Assembly: GCF_000208745.1 (NCBI RefSeq)
Contig: NC_030858.1
Span: forward strand, 29,615,410 to 29,679,409
Origin: Theobroma cacao
Lineage: Eukaryota; Streptophyta; Magnoliopsida; Malvales; Malvaceae
DNA: 64,000 bases
Direction: 5' to 3'
Positions 12,128-24,732 of this stretch are shown here, one piece after another; the first letter of the stretch is position 1, and each line of letters begins with the position of its first letter. The position numbers were made by a program, and so were the translations under genes. The notes under the pieces were generated by a model. It did no database searches. It was not told where the DNA came from and saw only the letters and a program-made list of their open reading frames with translations.

Positions 12128-12188
12128 AAATAACAAGTGTTTACCAATTATAAATAACAAGTGTGCACCAAATATGAATAACAAGTGT
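12128..12188. repeat. Three copies of an AATAACAAGTGT repeat, 24-bp period
   Basis: The 13-mer (A/G)AATAACAAGTGT occurs at 12128, 12152 and 12176. The spacers differ, so only the 13-mer core is well conserved. It is too short and too few to be anything but a microsatellite-like repeat. Confidence 0.8.
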
Positions 12189-12999
12189 CTGTTATATAGC
12201 ACCAATACACTTTTTAATGAGTTAAAAAAAGTACTCTAGAATACTCATTTTGTATCTTTTTTGAAAAAAATTGAAAACACGTACTTTAGTAAAATATATG
12301 AATATGTTAATTTTATATATATTTAAGTACAATAATTTTCACATTTGAAATATTTAAGTTGTTTCATAATTTTCTTATTGGTCATCGTTTTTGTTGTACA
12401 AAAAAAAAAACAAAAATGATTTCATAGTTTTTAGAATGGTAAAGGCCTACTTGACCTCTGAAAAGAAATCCATATGGTTTATTAAATTACAATTCTGCCA
12501 ATGCAAATATCACTAAGTTATTAGAATTTTATATCCGTATTTATTATATGTTCTTTCCTTCTTCTTTTTTTTTTTTTTTTAAAAAAAGCTTTTCTTGATT
12601 TCTGTTCATTACTAGAACTTTTTGGCACATAAAAGAAAGCGCGAGAATTGGAGGTTAGACCTGAACGCTTTTAAAATCCTTCTAAAAGGATTAACAACAG
12701 CTAATTAAGTTAAACTTGGATTGGATTATAACATTATTAATAAAGTAATGAAGAAAATTGACATTTATTATTTTAATTTGGAAAGAGATTCCAACTTTTG
12801 GCTGTGTTTTTTGGAGCAAAGATATATGCATTAACACTGAACCAAAAACATATTTTGAGATGGGGAATGAATTTGAGTCAAAACATCTCCACTCTCAAGT
12901 AAAATGACAAATAGAAAATAAGAGGCCATAAGTTCCAAAACCAGAAACAGCCAAGCGACAGCTTGCTAACGCCACCTTTTATTCATCATCTGGAGGACT

Positions 13000-15900
13000 T
13001 TAAAAATTGACAAAGCCCTTTTCCTTCAAGCTTTCAACTGTTTCCTTTAGGCTCACATCCAAAGGAATAAAGTCTATACCCAAACATTTTGCTTTTTCCT
13101 TTGACACCTGATATGTTGGCACGTAAGGCTTGTCATCTGCACATCTGCCAATATTTATGAAAAGGACACTCTTTAAGTATATACAGCATGCAACAATGAC
13201 CTGTGACATATTTTCTTCCTATGACTGGATTTGATTAGTTAAAGTACAATCGGCTTTTAAAGTCACACCCCTTAAACTATACTGTAATAATGGTAGTGAT
13301 ATAGGCAAAGATATGCATGCAGAAGCATATAATAAAAGATGGTGTAACATGATAACCTTTTGGCTTAAAACAAAGGGAAGTAACAAATTGACACCATATA
13401 GACAGAAAAGCACAAAGCAAACTAGTCATCCGATGCTAGTGATGTAGTATGCTTTAAAATTTACAAGTCAAAAACTTACTTTTCCGGAAGTTGGAAAGAA
13501 GGATACAGCTCTTGTAAGACCTTCACAATTTCTGAGTAATGTGCAACTCTCTCGACTAAACAATATCTTCCACTAGCTGACGGAATCTCAAATGCCTGGA
13601 TATGCGCATTTGCAACATCTTTAACATTAACCCAACCAAATGTCGCATTGGGAAAAGTCTGTGCTCCTGCAGAAAAACCAGAGGATGAAATAGAGAAAAA
13701 TAATTCTAACAGGTGTAATTTAGCCGAACAAAATCCTTAAAAATTACTGCATCGTTTGTCCACAACTAAAATTTTTGCAAACCAGTAATGCGATGAGTTG
13801 CCTTTCACAGATGTCACCGAGAAGAAAATGATTGCTCCCCGCATGTTGCCTTTCACTCAAGGACTCCAAAGCTTGATTGTTCTCTTATAGAAATGAGAAA
13901 CCAGATTCTACCCCCCCAAAATTTCCTTTTTCTTTATCAAATATATAAAGCAACATATAAAATTAGCAAGTAGATTGAGGCAGAGCCATCTTTCACTCAA
14001 TAATGGGCCACAAGCTGCTGAAAACTTATTAATGTGTTGTACAAAAACCAGAAATGAATACCTTCAATGTTCTATTCATGTGACACTCCAGCTAGCTATA
14101 ATCTCTAAGATCTGTTTTGATTGCATTTAAATACCGTCCAGCTAGAATCTCTAACTATGAACTTCCCTGTTCTCACAAATATGTCAATCTTAATTGCCTT
14201 AAATCCTCCAAGTATTTTCAAAAAATAAACTACAAAGAAAAGGAAAATCACTCTAGCATTGTCTATTCTTTTCAGAAGGTATGCAAGAGTAGCAATTATG
14301 TTGAAACAAGCAATAACCATATTAAAAGATTAGAAGTTAAAATGATTATAATAACTAAAGTTACTGGATGAAAGATATTCTCATTTTTGTTTCTGGGATA
14401 CTACGGCCTTACTTATACAGGAATTTCAGGCATGAGGAGTTAAAAAGGGCCCTTTAATTAAGTATTTTCGAGAGAATCAACAAAGGCAGATGCTTAAAAG
14501 ATATCTTGATTTGTATATAGCAGTAGCACTAGGATTTCCTTATATTTGACTTTTTCATTTCCCCTCAGTAAATCAAGGCATTTACAGAGAAGGCAACAGG
14601 AAAGACCAGCAAAAAGCAGCAGCAATGGTACGGAAGGTAGCAATTATTCCTATAAAGAGACAGGCTGACACGTGTATCTTCCGAAGATCATCAAAGAGAG
14701 CTGTCATTGTAATTTTTATACTTTCTCAATCACTGGGGTAGAGACTATTTACCACCAAATATGATGCAAATGGCAATGTTTAAATTGAGAATGCACATGG
14801 TACGCTGGCAAAATTTACCTTTGATTAAGCTTAAAACTGCTGCAGCACTTGTGTTAAGTGTTGGCTGTAAAAGAGGACCGATCACCATTGCAGGATTTAT
14901 GGCAACCATGTCAATGCCCTTCTCTTTTGCAAATTTCCATGCAGCATCCTCAGCCATGGTTTTTGAGACTACATACCAAAGCTGAATAAAAAAATTAATT
15001 AATTAAAAAGAGTATACTTCAGCATAAATATCCCCTTATACATATAATATAAACTGAAAAAATCCATAGTGATGCACTAAATATCAGGGTTGTAGCATGA
15101 ACAAATTGCATAGTGCACAAGCATAGAAATTGAAAGCAACTTATAGCATGACAACAACTAGCTAGTACAGGCAACCTTGCAAAATTTGTTCCAGAAAGTG
15201 TGATCGATAGCCTCATCATGCTAAAGGGCATCAAACTGTGGACACAGGATTAGCCAGTATAATAAGATGAAATCTTAAACTTAGCTTGCAAGATGATGCA
15301 TTGAAGCAAAAAACTTAATGAGTAAAGAAAATGCATAGAGAGCCTATATAGCATGTGCACATAAAAGTGGGAACATAAGTAAGCCTTTCTCCCATCATGC
15401 TGCACAAAATGATAAAATATGTTCAGAAGAATTTTCACAACTTGTTAGAGCAATGTCTGCAGGCTGAATCCTAAAATATGGAATATGGTGATAAACAGAA
15501 CCAACTTCTAACAGAGAAGTGGTCTGTACTAAGTGAAAAAGGGTCAAAGTTTCCACTCACAATCCAGCCAAGCTACAATTCCTCAAAACTACAGTAGTTC
15601 CTATGAGAGAATATGTCTCTTGCAATTTATATCCTAATCTCCAGATGCTCAGAGACCAGAATGATAACTCAGAGAATTAGATTGGCAGGCTGGACCAATT
15701 TATCATTTCAAATTCAAACATCTATGACTAGAAATTTATAGAAATTATGGGATTGGCACCCATTCTGCGTTAACAAAACAAGCATTGATAGGCTTCAGAG
15801 TCGATCAGCTAGCTCAAGTTCACATTTGATACAAACTGGAACTATCATCAAGCACTGATAAAATAGTCAGAAAACAACTGAGAATAAATTTCGTCTCAGG

Positions 15901-18761
15901 ACTTTAAAGCATCAAGATATTGGTTGGTAACATTGTTCCCTCCATCCAACTGTAACTATGACCATAACAATAAAAATAAACTGTGAGCGTTATCTGCATT
16001 TGCGATGATCTTATCCTTATTTGTTCAAACAACTAAACTATGGGTGTTTGTAGGCCTAACAATTTCACAATAATGAACAATGATATTTGCAGCTAAAATA
16101 CTTTCATTTAATTGAATCTCCACATACAATCTTCTTTTTTGTTGTTTAGTTTTCGATAATTATTGTATAACAGGTTGAAGTTCCATATAAAACACAACAC
16201 TGATAGGCCATCAGATATGATAGCAAACATACACACCTTTAAGCCCTTACAGTAATCTGGATCAGTAAACCAAGTTTCATCGACCACAACATCTGGAGTT
16301 CGAGGTTTTCCATTGTATGCGACCGCAGCCATAGAAGATGTTAAGACCACTCGTTTGATGGAGGAGGTCTTAGCACATGAGTTCAGAACATTTAGGGTGC
16401 CCTTCACAGCAGGATCAAGTAATTCTGCCTGAAATGAGAAAGGAAGAATTAAAACCTTATTAATCATGTAGAGATATCAAAGTTACAGCTCAAAATAAGA
16501 AAAAACAGGTGGCTAGACTAGTGTTCAAAAAACAAATGACTACACTCATATTACAACATTACAAACTGAAATACTTGGAGGAGGTGACCACTCATCACTG
16601 ACCACCATGGTTCGGCTAGTATGTATGATTGTACGTCATAAATCTTATATCAAATACCTCTTAACCTTTAAAAATATGGAGAATGTTTCCCTCCAATTAC
16701 TCATCTACTATCCAAAGGCTAATGACTGAATGAGAAACATGTTAGCATACTTCTCTAGTTATAAGCAATGCAAAAGCACCAACTATGGTTCTTCTTTTTC
16801 ACTAAGTATCTATGATTCAGATCCTGACTACTAATAAAAAAAAACAATTTTATAAGAACTTTAATCTGTCAAATGCTCTTCTAATGAATTTGTTTCGCTA
16901 CTTAACATACAAAAACCTCATCAATAATAGAATTTGTCATTATCATTATCAAAATGGTATAAAAACACTTAAAATATCCAAAACAAAAAGGAACTGAACT
17001 GTTCAAAGAAAAGAAATTGACTGCTAGGTAGTGGTGTTCATTCCCCACAAATGCGAGCCTCAAGAATAAAACTGAAGAACTGATAAGAGCTCATATATGA
17101 TTGATAAATCTCTTAGCATTATCCAACTTCATTTTGTTAACATTTGAAACTAAAAAACCTAGAATGTGTATAATGAACAGCTTAGTAAATGGATGATGTT
17201 ATACAAAAATAGCATGCAATTTGAGGATTTTTGTTTTTCTTTTTTTATGAAACAATACTTAACAAAAATTATGACCATCACTGTGTAGTTTTTGAATATA
17301 AAATATTATATACATCCAAAACACAGGGGTTATCTAGATGAAGAAATCAAGACCAACCTGTGGATCTGTGACATCATGATAAAAGGGAGAAGCTGTGTGA
17401 AAAACGCCTTCACAACCTTCAACAACAGCATCATAGGAACCTTCTTCCAATAGGGTTGCTTTAAACAACTTCAGCCTGTCCTCAGCACCTTCAAGTGCAA
17501 GTAAGTGTTGTGTCTTTCTTGGATCATCTATTGAGAAACAATAACTAAATACAATTATGAAATAGTTTGGGAAACAGCTAGGTAACACTTATAAGGACAA
17601 AATAGAGAAAATTACTCCATCATTATGCACCTACTATAACACTGCAATGCCAAAAACAAGAGCTTATCTCCTTCTAAATAGTAAATGGCTGAATAGTTGC
17701 AAATTAATGGCATTATAATCTCTCTTAATTCTAAACTTAGTTTGAAATATAAATTTTTTTTATTAGGCTTTGCTTGGTAGGGGAGAATAGTTGGAAGATG
17801 GAAAGGGCTAGGTGGAAGAAAAAGGAAAGAGAAATGATCTATCATCATAGTTGTTAGGATAGAAAAGTGAGAGGAAAGAAAATAGTGGTGATTACAATTT
17901 TCTATTGACACTAATAAAATCAATCCCTCAAATTAGAAAAAAAAAAAAAAAAGAAGGGGAGATGCATTATGTAAATGTTACAAATTTACAATGCTACTTT
18001 CTTTCAGAATTTGTCATTATATCTCTGTTTGAAAATGGTATATATGATGGTAAAATAATGTAATTTTCATTCTCTTTCTTTAGCCTTCCAATTCTATCAA
18101 GCAATGGATGAAAAGAACATTTTCAATATTCTTTCCAACATACTACCTAGCCAAAAAAAGAACAATTCTTCCTTTCACTTTATGCCTTTCCAGCATCTCA
18201 CATTTCCATCTTTCTAATGGAGAAAATTCTAAAACTTTCAGCACCAGAGAAATGTATTAAAAATGAAAATATTAGACTCGTATGTTCATGATAAGAAATA
18301 ACATGAAATTTCAATCACCTCAAATCTAGTAGAAACCTGAGTATCTAATGTACTGTCTCCAACAATCCTACCCTCATTAAAAGATGCAATCAGAGCATAG
18401 AAAAAATGGGTATTTTCTTGTTTTGCATGCACAAGTCCAAATCACAAAAAAAGAAAAAACCAAGAAAGACGATAAAAACATAGCAAACTAAATAGAACAA
18501 AGCAAATCAGATACTAACAAAATAAAATGGAAAAAAGAACAAAAATAGATGCAAACCCCAGAAAGACACGAGCAGACGATGACGATGCAAGGATCATGGA
18601 AACAAGAAAAAAAGAATGGAAAAAAAAAACAAAAACTGACTTGGGTCACGAACAGAGGCTTTGACAGTGTAACCACGAAGGAGAAGAAGCTTAACAAGGC
18701 ATGACGCAATGTAACCAGAGGCTCCAGTTACACACACGGTTTTTCCTACCCCGATGCTCAT
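13000..18761 (-). CDS. NADPH-dependent reductase, cinnamoyl-CoA reductase/phenylacetaldehyde reductase-like (six exons, 325 aa)
   Basis: Extended short-chain dehydrogenase/reductase of the DFR/CCR group, a cytosolic enzyme reducing an aldehyde, ketone or acyl-CoA with NADPH. Exons on the minus strand: 18761-18641, 17527-17358, 16428-16237, 14981-14819, 13666-13480 and 13144-13000. All introns are GT-AG and phases match across every junction. The cofactor motif TGASGYIA lies at residues 12-19, RDPNDPRK near 38-45, the catalytic Ser in [12 protein letters not shown] (about 128-129) and the Tyr/Lys pair YVVSK at 164-168. [20 protein letters not shown] and [13 protein letters not shown] are also intact. 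The CCR signature NWYCYGK is replaced by LWYVVSK. This, together with the C-terminal sequence, fits the CAD1/CCR-like or phenylacetaldehyde reductase branch better than lignin CCR. Length is normal. The substrate is inferred only from family. Confidence 0.94.
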
Positions 18762-18862
18762 ATTTCTTATCTTTTTTTGTTTGGTTTTGCACTCTTTGTG
18801 GCTGGGAATGTCAGCTTTTTTTTTTTTTTTTCTGTGTTGCTTTCTTTGACAGTTACGTTTGC

Positions 18863-18873
18863 GCTATATTTAA
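18863..18873 (-). promoter_or_regulatory. Possible TATA box of the reductase gene
   Basis: Read on the minus strand, TTAAATATAGC lies about 100 bp upstream of the ATG at 18761, a plausible distance for a short 5' UTR. In such AT-rich DNA a chance match is quite possible. Confidence 0.3.
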
Positions 18874-21385
18874 CAAGGAACCTCGTTGCTTAGCCCGTTT
18901 ATTACTGCAATAGGCCAATCCCAATGGCCACAATTTTCTTCAAGGCCTTTTTTTTTTTTTGTTTCTTTATTTAAGAGCTTCAAACAATTAAATATGAAAA
19001 ATTTATCTTATATACGTTAAGCATTGAGTTTTTAAACTCCATCACATGCCTATTAGTATATAATATAATAATTTATATTAAATATTAAGTAAAACGTATT
19101 ATGATATTCAAATTATATATTTTTTCTATAGATATGCATATATAAAAGAAATCTCAATATCATAGAACAGTTTTTTAGCTAATAATTATTTTATTGAACG
19201 AAATTGACAAATTCTAGAAAACACAATAAGCAAAATTATACAAAAAATAAATGAAAGGAAGAGAAAGGCTTCTATTAAGTGATCTTATATGATCGAAAAT
19301 TTAACACCATACTTAATTTTACAGATTATGTCATTTTGAAACAATAACATATTTTTTTTAATAAAATAAATTCGTAAATACCCAAAACAGCATGTACGGA
19401 CCAAATGAAGAAGGAAATGTTGCCAATGTTAATATTGAGTTCCATTTTCACCAAAAAATAGAAAAGAAAATGTAAGAATATAGTTACTAAAATCGGACTG
19501 GGCCGATGATCAAACTTATTATACTAAACTATCATGGTCTGTCCAGTTTTTATATTGGACCGAATAAGCAAACGATCGGATCAAATTTGGTCAAACTCAT
19601 GGTTTTTGTTTTGGATTAAATCGGTACTTTTCATATGTTTAAACCGGTTTTGAGACGATTTCATTCATATTAAAAAAAACTTATATTTAATTAAAGTTAT
19701 TGAAATTTCATTAATAGGATTTAAATTTTGATAACAAGGAAGACATCGGCCTTTATAACCATCAAGCCATCTTTAAAATATTTTAATTTAAATATATAAT
19801 TACATATTATATAAACATATTTCAATAAAAATTAAACATATGATTCAACTATTAAACAATTGGTCGATAACACAATACCTTCTCTAAATTGCTTTTTGAT
19901 TTGATTTTGATATCTATATATAATATTTTTACGGGTAAACTTCGTTTACACACATTGTAATTTTAACTTTTCTCACATGATACATTATGATTTTTGTTTT
20001 CTCAATTAGTAATATGTGAATAATTTCCATTCTTATAAAGAGTTAAATTGTAAATTTTATCTTGTAAAAAAACTAAAATACCTTCAATTGATAGTTAAAA
20101 ATACTGAAATCTTACGGATAGAAGCGTTATGTCCTATATGTATTCATAGCCTTATTCTAAAGTCTTATTCCCTTTCCTTTGATTGGCATCTATAAAGATA
20201 AGAAAGAAAAAAAACATTGGCATTAGCTAAGTTTGAGTGAAATTACCCTTGTTCCTTGAAAAATACCTTCTGTCCCTCCTAAAAATGTAAAACAATTCTT
20301 TCCAAGGCCTATAAGACTAATTATTATACTTTGATTTGTGGGAAAACTACCTCCCCAAGATGGAACTACAATATGCCATATGGAGCATTGTTATGAATGC
20401 AAGAAAACAAAAACTATAATTTGCCATATGGAGATTGCGTGATTCACCTCATTGTTATGAATAATTAATTTGGTACTTAACAAAAGAAAGTTGTGCCACC
20501 AATAGCTATGTATGAAAATTTTGATGAGATTTGTTGAGTTGAGGGGTAATTATTAGGCAGGTGAAGCATAGGATTAAGTCTTCACCACCTCAAAAGAGAC
20601 AAAAGGTAAAGGTAAGTAGGTCTGGCCATTAGGCTAAAGTAATCAGAAAAGTGATTACCATCAAATGTTAATTATATTTCTTTAGACACAATCATCACAA
20701 ATATGTTGATTAATTAGTGGTTGACTATGGGTGGGCATATTTTGATAATTACTTTTGATTTGGTACATGATCAATTATTAGTGAACTTAACAGTAACTTA
20801 AAATTGTCACAACCAACTTTTATTGTTATTAATACCAAAAATTGACTTTAATGGTGGGTATAAATTACGCAACACCACTCCATTTAGCTATAAGTTTAAA
20901 TGGAACATCTCAACATTTGATATTGACAACAAAATTGTGTTTAATTTCAAAATTAAAACATCTCAATACTTGATTCAATGGTGAGTATATGTTTTTCCTT
21001 ATTCAAAGAGTTAAATGCAAATCTTCCGTTTTTCAATATATAAAAATGATCAGAATTAAAGTCAACATAAAGTGTTGTGTGCAAGTGTTGCAAATTCGTT
21101 TGGCCAGAAGCGACTTAGGCTACTTGACCTAATTGTTATTATCCTTCCTTGAGAGCATTAATTAAGATTTAATGTTCAATTCTCTTCTGCCCTTTTCAAA
21201 TACACCAAAAACCAAACCGTTCAGATATATAAAAATTAAATAAGCCCTACTTTGAAAAAATCACCAATATTTAAGCTGCTTCCTCATTATTAGTTTTGAA
21301 TTTTATTTAACTGAATCTAATTTTACACATATAATGATTGAGTCAAAAAATACGTAAAAAGTTTTAAATAATTAATAACACTAAG
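18874..21385. other. Intergenic spacer upstream of the reductase gene
   Basis: AT-rich, without a supported gene. A stretch at about 19480-19690 with GGACCGAATAAGC and AAACCGGTTTTGAG resembles dispersed repeat DNA, but no element ends could be drawn. Nothing else is distinctive. Confidence 0.5.
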
Positions 21386-22131
21386 AGTGTGTTTGATTCG
21401 CAAGAAGGAATAAAGTGAGAATGGAATAGTCATTCCGTAAGAATAAAATAAAATGTGAATAACTATTATATAATTTCATTCATTAGAATAGAATAGAACA
21501 AAAATTACTATTATGAATTATTCTAATATTTGGTTGGCAGGAATAGTTTTAGGAATAATTAAAAAATAAGTTATAAATGACAAAAATATTATTTATTGTA
21601 ATATTTAATTTTTAAATTAAAATATTTATAATTAAAACATTAATTTTATTATTTTATTCTGTATTTTTAAAATATTAAAATATAAAAAAAATTATAATTA
21701 AAATTTTAAATTAATTTTAAAGTTTAAAATATCAACTTTAATAATGTATAATTAAAACTTAAACCTTTTTACTTTAAATTTATTTTAATTTAGTGAGAGA
21801 AGGAGAGAGGTAGTTGGATAAAGAGAGAAAGAAATTGTAAAAAATAAATAAAATATAGTTTATATAGTATGATAATTCTTCAAATTAGTGAAAGACTTTT
21901 TTGTCCATTAATATTTTTACTCTGTTCCTTGCCTCTTGGAATAGCCAATATCAGAGACCTTGGCATTAGCTATTCCCTCAGACCTTGACATTAGCTATTT
22001 CCTCATCTCTTTGGCCAATGGTCATTCCTTCCAACCAAATAAAGTGTTAAAAAGAATGATTAAAAATAAGGAAGAATGGCTATTTCATCCTCCCAACCAA
22101 CCATGCTAACCATCCCCCAACCAAACATGTT
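21386..22131. mobile_element. Non-autonomous DNA transposon, about 0.75 kb
   Basis: The left end GTGTGTTTGATT and the inverted right end (ATGTTTGGTT on the minus strand, near 22115-22130) form imperfect terminal inverted repeats. The first ~150 bp matches the start of the element at 53554, sharing GAAT-rich blocks such as TAAAGTGAGAAT, ATAACTATTAT and TATTTGGTTGGCAGGAATAG. The interior is AT-rich and non-coding, so it depends on an unrelated transposase. No target-site duplication could be fixed, so the superfamily is undetermined. Confidence 0.5.
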
Positions 22132-22811
22132 ATATTTAAGTCAAAATTAACTAAACATGAGAATTACAACAAAAAGTTGGTTGCAAATATTATATCATTT
22201 GGCATTACATTTGTAATAAAAAAATTGATAATAGTTGGAATTAAAACATAGTTCTAAGCATAAAGCTAGTTTTCAAACAAGAAGTAGCTCCAATCCTAAT
22301 TCCAAACGAGATCTAAGAAAGCGATAATAGACTTCATTTATTCGTTTCAAAAGGAAAAACAAAAAAAAAGATGCATTTCACATTGTGAATCAACCCACAT
22401 GTAAATGTCATAGAAATACTCATCGTTTTCATTGACCAGGCAGATGACCACACATCCACATACATTGCGGCACTTTTAATTTAGGCATGTGTTTATAAGG
22501 GCTCATGGGATGCCCACTTTATTCCTCTTCGTTTTAAGGGGATAGTGAAAAGCAGTACCGTCACACGTGTCATTTTCGGTAATCACACCCTGCTAAATGT
22601 TAAACATTGTGGATCAGCCTGCACCGACATTTTGCTTTTTGTGGTCAATAGTTTTTATTTCATTTTAGTTGTTAAAGTATACAATAAACGATGAATGCTA
22701 CCGTTGGATCATAAAGGTTTCCAATGTTTGATTAAGAGACAACTTGATATGCTTTCATCGGCTGCTTATATCATTCATGTGTATTCAACACTCTTTAAAA
22801 AAAATCATCGA
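22132..22811. other. Spacer between the DNA transposon and the Copia element
   Basis: No gene or recognised repeat is seen. Open frames here are short and run into the Copia LTR. Confidence 0.5.
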
Positions 22812-22816
22812 TCAAT
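22812..22816. repeat. Left target-site duplication of the Copia element
   Basis: TCAAT directly before the 5' LTR; the identical TCAAT follows the 3' LTR at 36029-36033. Five bases is the usual Copia target duplication. Confidence 0.88.
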
Positions 22817-22885
22817 TAGCAGAAATATCAGTAGGAATAAGCTCAATCCCAAGCCTTCTTCACAGAATGGCAAAATAAGAATACT
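22817..22885 (+). repeat. Copia 5' LTR, first part
   Basis: Matches the first ~70 bp of the 3' LTR at 35644: AGAAATATCAGTAGGAATAA versus AGAAAGATCAGGAAGAATAA, then AAGCTCAATCC and AATGGCA(A/G)AATAAGAA. It is broken off by the Gypsy insertion at 22886 and continues at 30538. Confidence 0.9.
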
Positions 22886-24592
22886 TAATATTTTATTATA
22901 TTGAGTTATTTTGATATATTTTGAGAGCTTAAGTAGCTAGATTTTTGAGATTTTAGGTTTAGATTTAGCATTTTAGATGTTTTTTTAATTTAAGTTTGAT
23001 TACATGTTGAATAGTTAATTTAAGTTATTTTAGTTAAGTTTTATGTTATTTTCTTTTAAATCACTTTAAGAGTAGTTATTGCTGGTTTCTTTTATTGCTT
23101 TTATAAGAAATTTGATGAAAAAAAGCTCATTTGATGAAAATCCGTGCAAGTATGGTGATGATTTCATTTATATATGTTGTGGTGTTTTGACCATATCTCT
23201 CTCTACAGAACTCCAAATGAAGTGTTTCTTAGACCAATAGAACACTAAGAAGAAGGGCTACAACTTTTATGTTTACAACTTTTCCCAGTTCTAATTGGAT
23301 TTTGGTCAAAATATTTGTCTAAGTCGAAGCACTGCAGTAGTATGCATAGACTAAATATGATGTCGTATTTGGAGCATATCTTTCAATTCAAAAGTCCAAT
23401 TGATATGATTTTTTATCCATTGGAAAGTTAAGAGATAGGGCTAAAACTTTCATGTTTTTCACTTTACCCAGTTCAGAGCAGATTAGGGTGAAAATCATGT
23501 TTGAATTTGATAAAGAGCTGCAGCACTGGGAGAACAAGGCTGCAGCGCTAGTGAAAGGAAGTTCACCATGCATTTTCCTAAGAGATTAGCGCTGCAGCAC
23601 TGAACAATTTTTCAAAAATAAAAAATTGATGAAATTTTGAAAATTAGGTTATTTGGAGCTTATTTAAGGGACCTGTTTAAGAGATTTTAAAGAAGAGGCA
23701 GCAAGTAACTATTCTGGAGATTTGGAGCCAAGAACAAAGCAAGAAAACAAGAGAATTGGAGGGAGACTCAAGATCACAAAGCTCTAGCTATTAGTTTTCT
23801 CTCTTTACTTTTGTGTTTTTCATATTTTCTTTAACTTGGATTAATGGCTAATTTTCTTTGGATGAAGTTTTTATTAGATATTATGAGCTAAATTTATTTT
23901 TCTAGGATTGCAATCGAATTCACATGTAATCTAAATTTTTAATCTATTTCTTACTTATCTTTAATGGGATTTGAATTGTTTATTCTAATTTGTTCTTAAT
24001 GCTTTTAATTGCTCGATCACCAATTAAATTGATTTAAGAGCCTAAACAAACTTGGGAAAGGGAATTTAGTGTAGACTAAAATTAGGATAGCATATGATCA
24101 TATTAATTGATTTGCATATAAGATAAGGATATACCTATAGGCCATATGTAGCCAGATTATAGCCTAAACTTAATTAGTCTGTTTTAATTTCAATTCACAT
24201 AGAGATATAGCATTATGGTTAAAATAGATATTTTTATAAGATGAGTTGAGAGACCTTTATAAATAATTGAGGACTTTAGGTTAGCAATTCAACTCATTAA
24301 AATAAGTTAAGGTAGAGAGTTAAGTTTTAAATTGAGTGTGAAGGATACTGTAATCCTAAGTGTGTTTGATTTGATTTTTACTCAAGTTATTATCACTTTT
24401 ATTTTTCTTTTTAGTTTAAATTTTGGTTAATTTTAGTTAATTAATTAATTTTGATTGTTTGGATAAGATTAAATTGTTCTAATTTTAGTACTTAGTAAAA
24501 TTTTAGATCAATTATTTGTGGGATCGATACTTTGCTTGCTTATATACTATCTATTCGATACGTATACTTGTGTAGTAAAATTTTAACTTACA
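22886..24592 (+). repeat. Gypsy 5' LTR
   Basis: Aligns along its whole length with 28835-30537. Shared landmarks include GCTTAAGTAGCTAGAT, GTTATTGCTGGTTTCTTTTA, CATATCTCTCTCTACAGAAC and TATACTATCTATTCGATACG. It starts TA instead of the TG kept in the 3' copy and ends TTACA. Confidence 0.93.
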
Positions 24593-24598
24593 AGTTTT

Positions 24599-24616
24599 TA
24601 ACACCATTGTCGGGAA
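24599..24616 (+). other. Gypsy primer-binding site, degenerate
   Basis: TAACACCATTGTCGGGAA lies just after the 5' LTR and corresponds to the TGGCGCCGTTGCCGGGGA type used by Athila/Tat elements, with several transitions. Confidence 0.7.
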
Positions 24617-24732
24617 ATTGTTTCTAGAATTTTTACTAATATTAATACCAAGCACTTTAGTCTTACTTCAAATTCTATTTTTCTTGTTTTAATATTAGTT
24701 TTTGTTTGTTCGCAGATATCTTTGGTCACTAT

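Larger units (their letters stand above)
10954..12999. other. Intergenic spacer between the NAC and reductase genes
   Basis: AT-rich, with no supported gene. It holds the NAC 5' flank (10954-11100), an (AT)n tract, a 69-bp tandem duplication and a triple 24-bp repeat, listed separately. The 12840-12999 end should contain the 3' UTR of the reductase gene; no clear polyadenylation signal was singled out. Confidence 0.6.

Noticed and set aside
12128..12188. Regular short repeats considered as a CRISPR-like array
   Set aside because: Only three 13-bp copies with 11-bp spacers in plant DNA; microsatellite-like.
22695..22904. 69-residue open frame spanning the Copia 5' LTR start
   Set aside because: It crosses the target duplication, the LTR start and the Gypsy junction, so it cannot be an ancestral gene.
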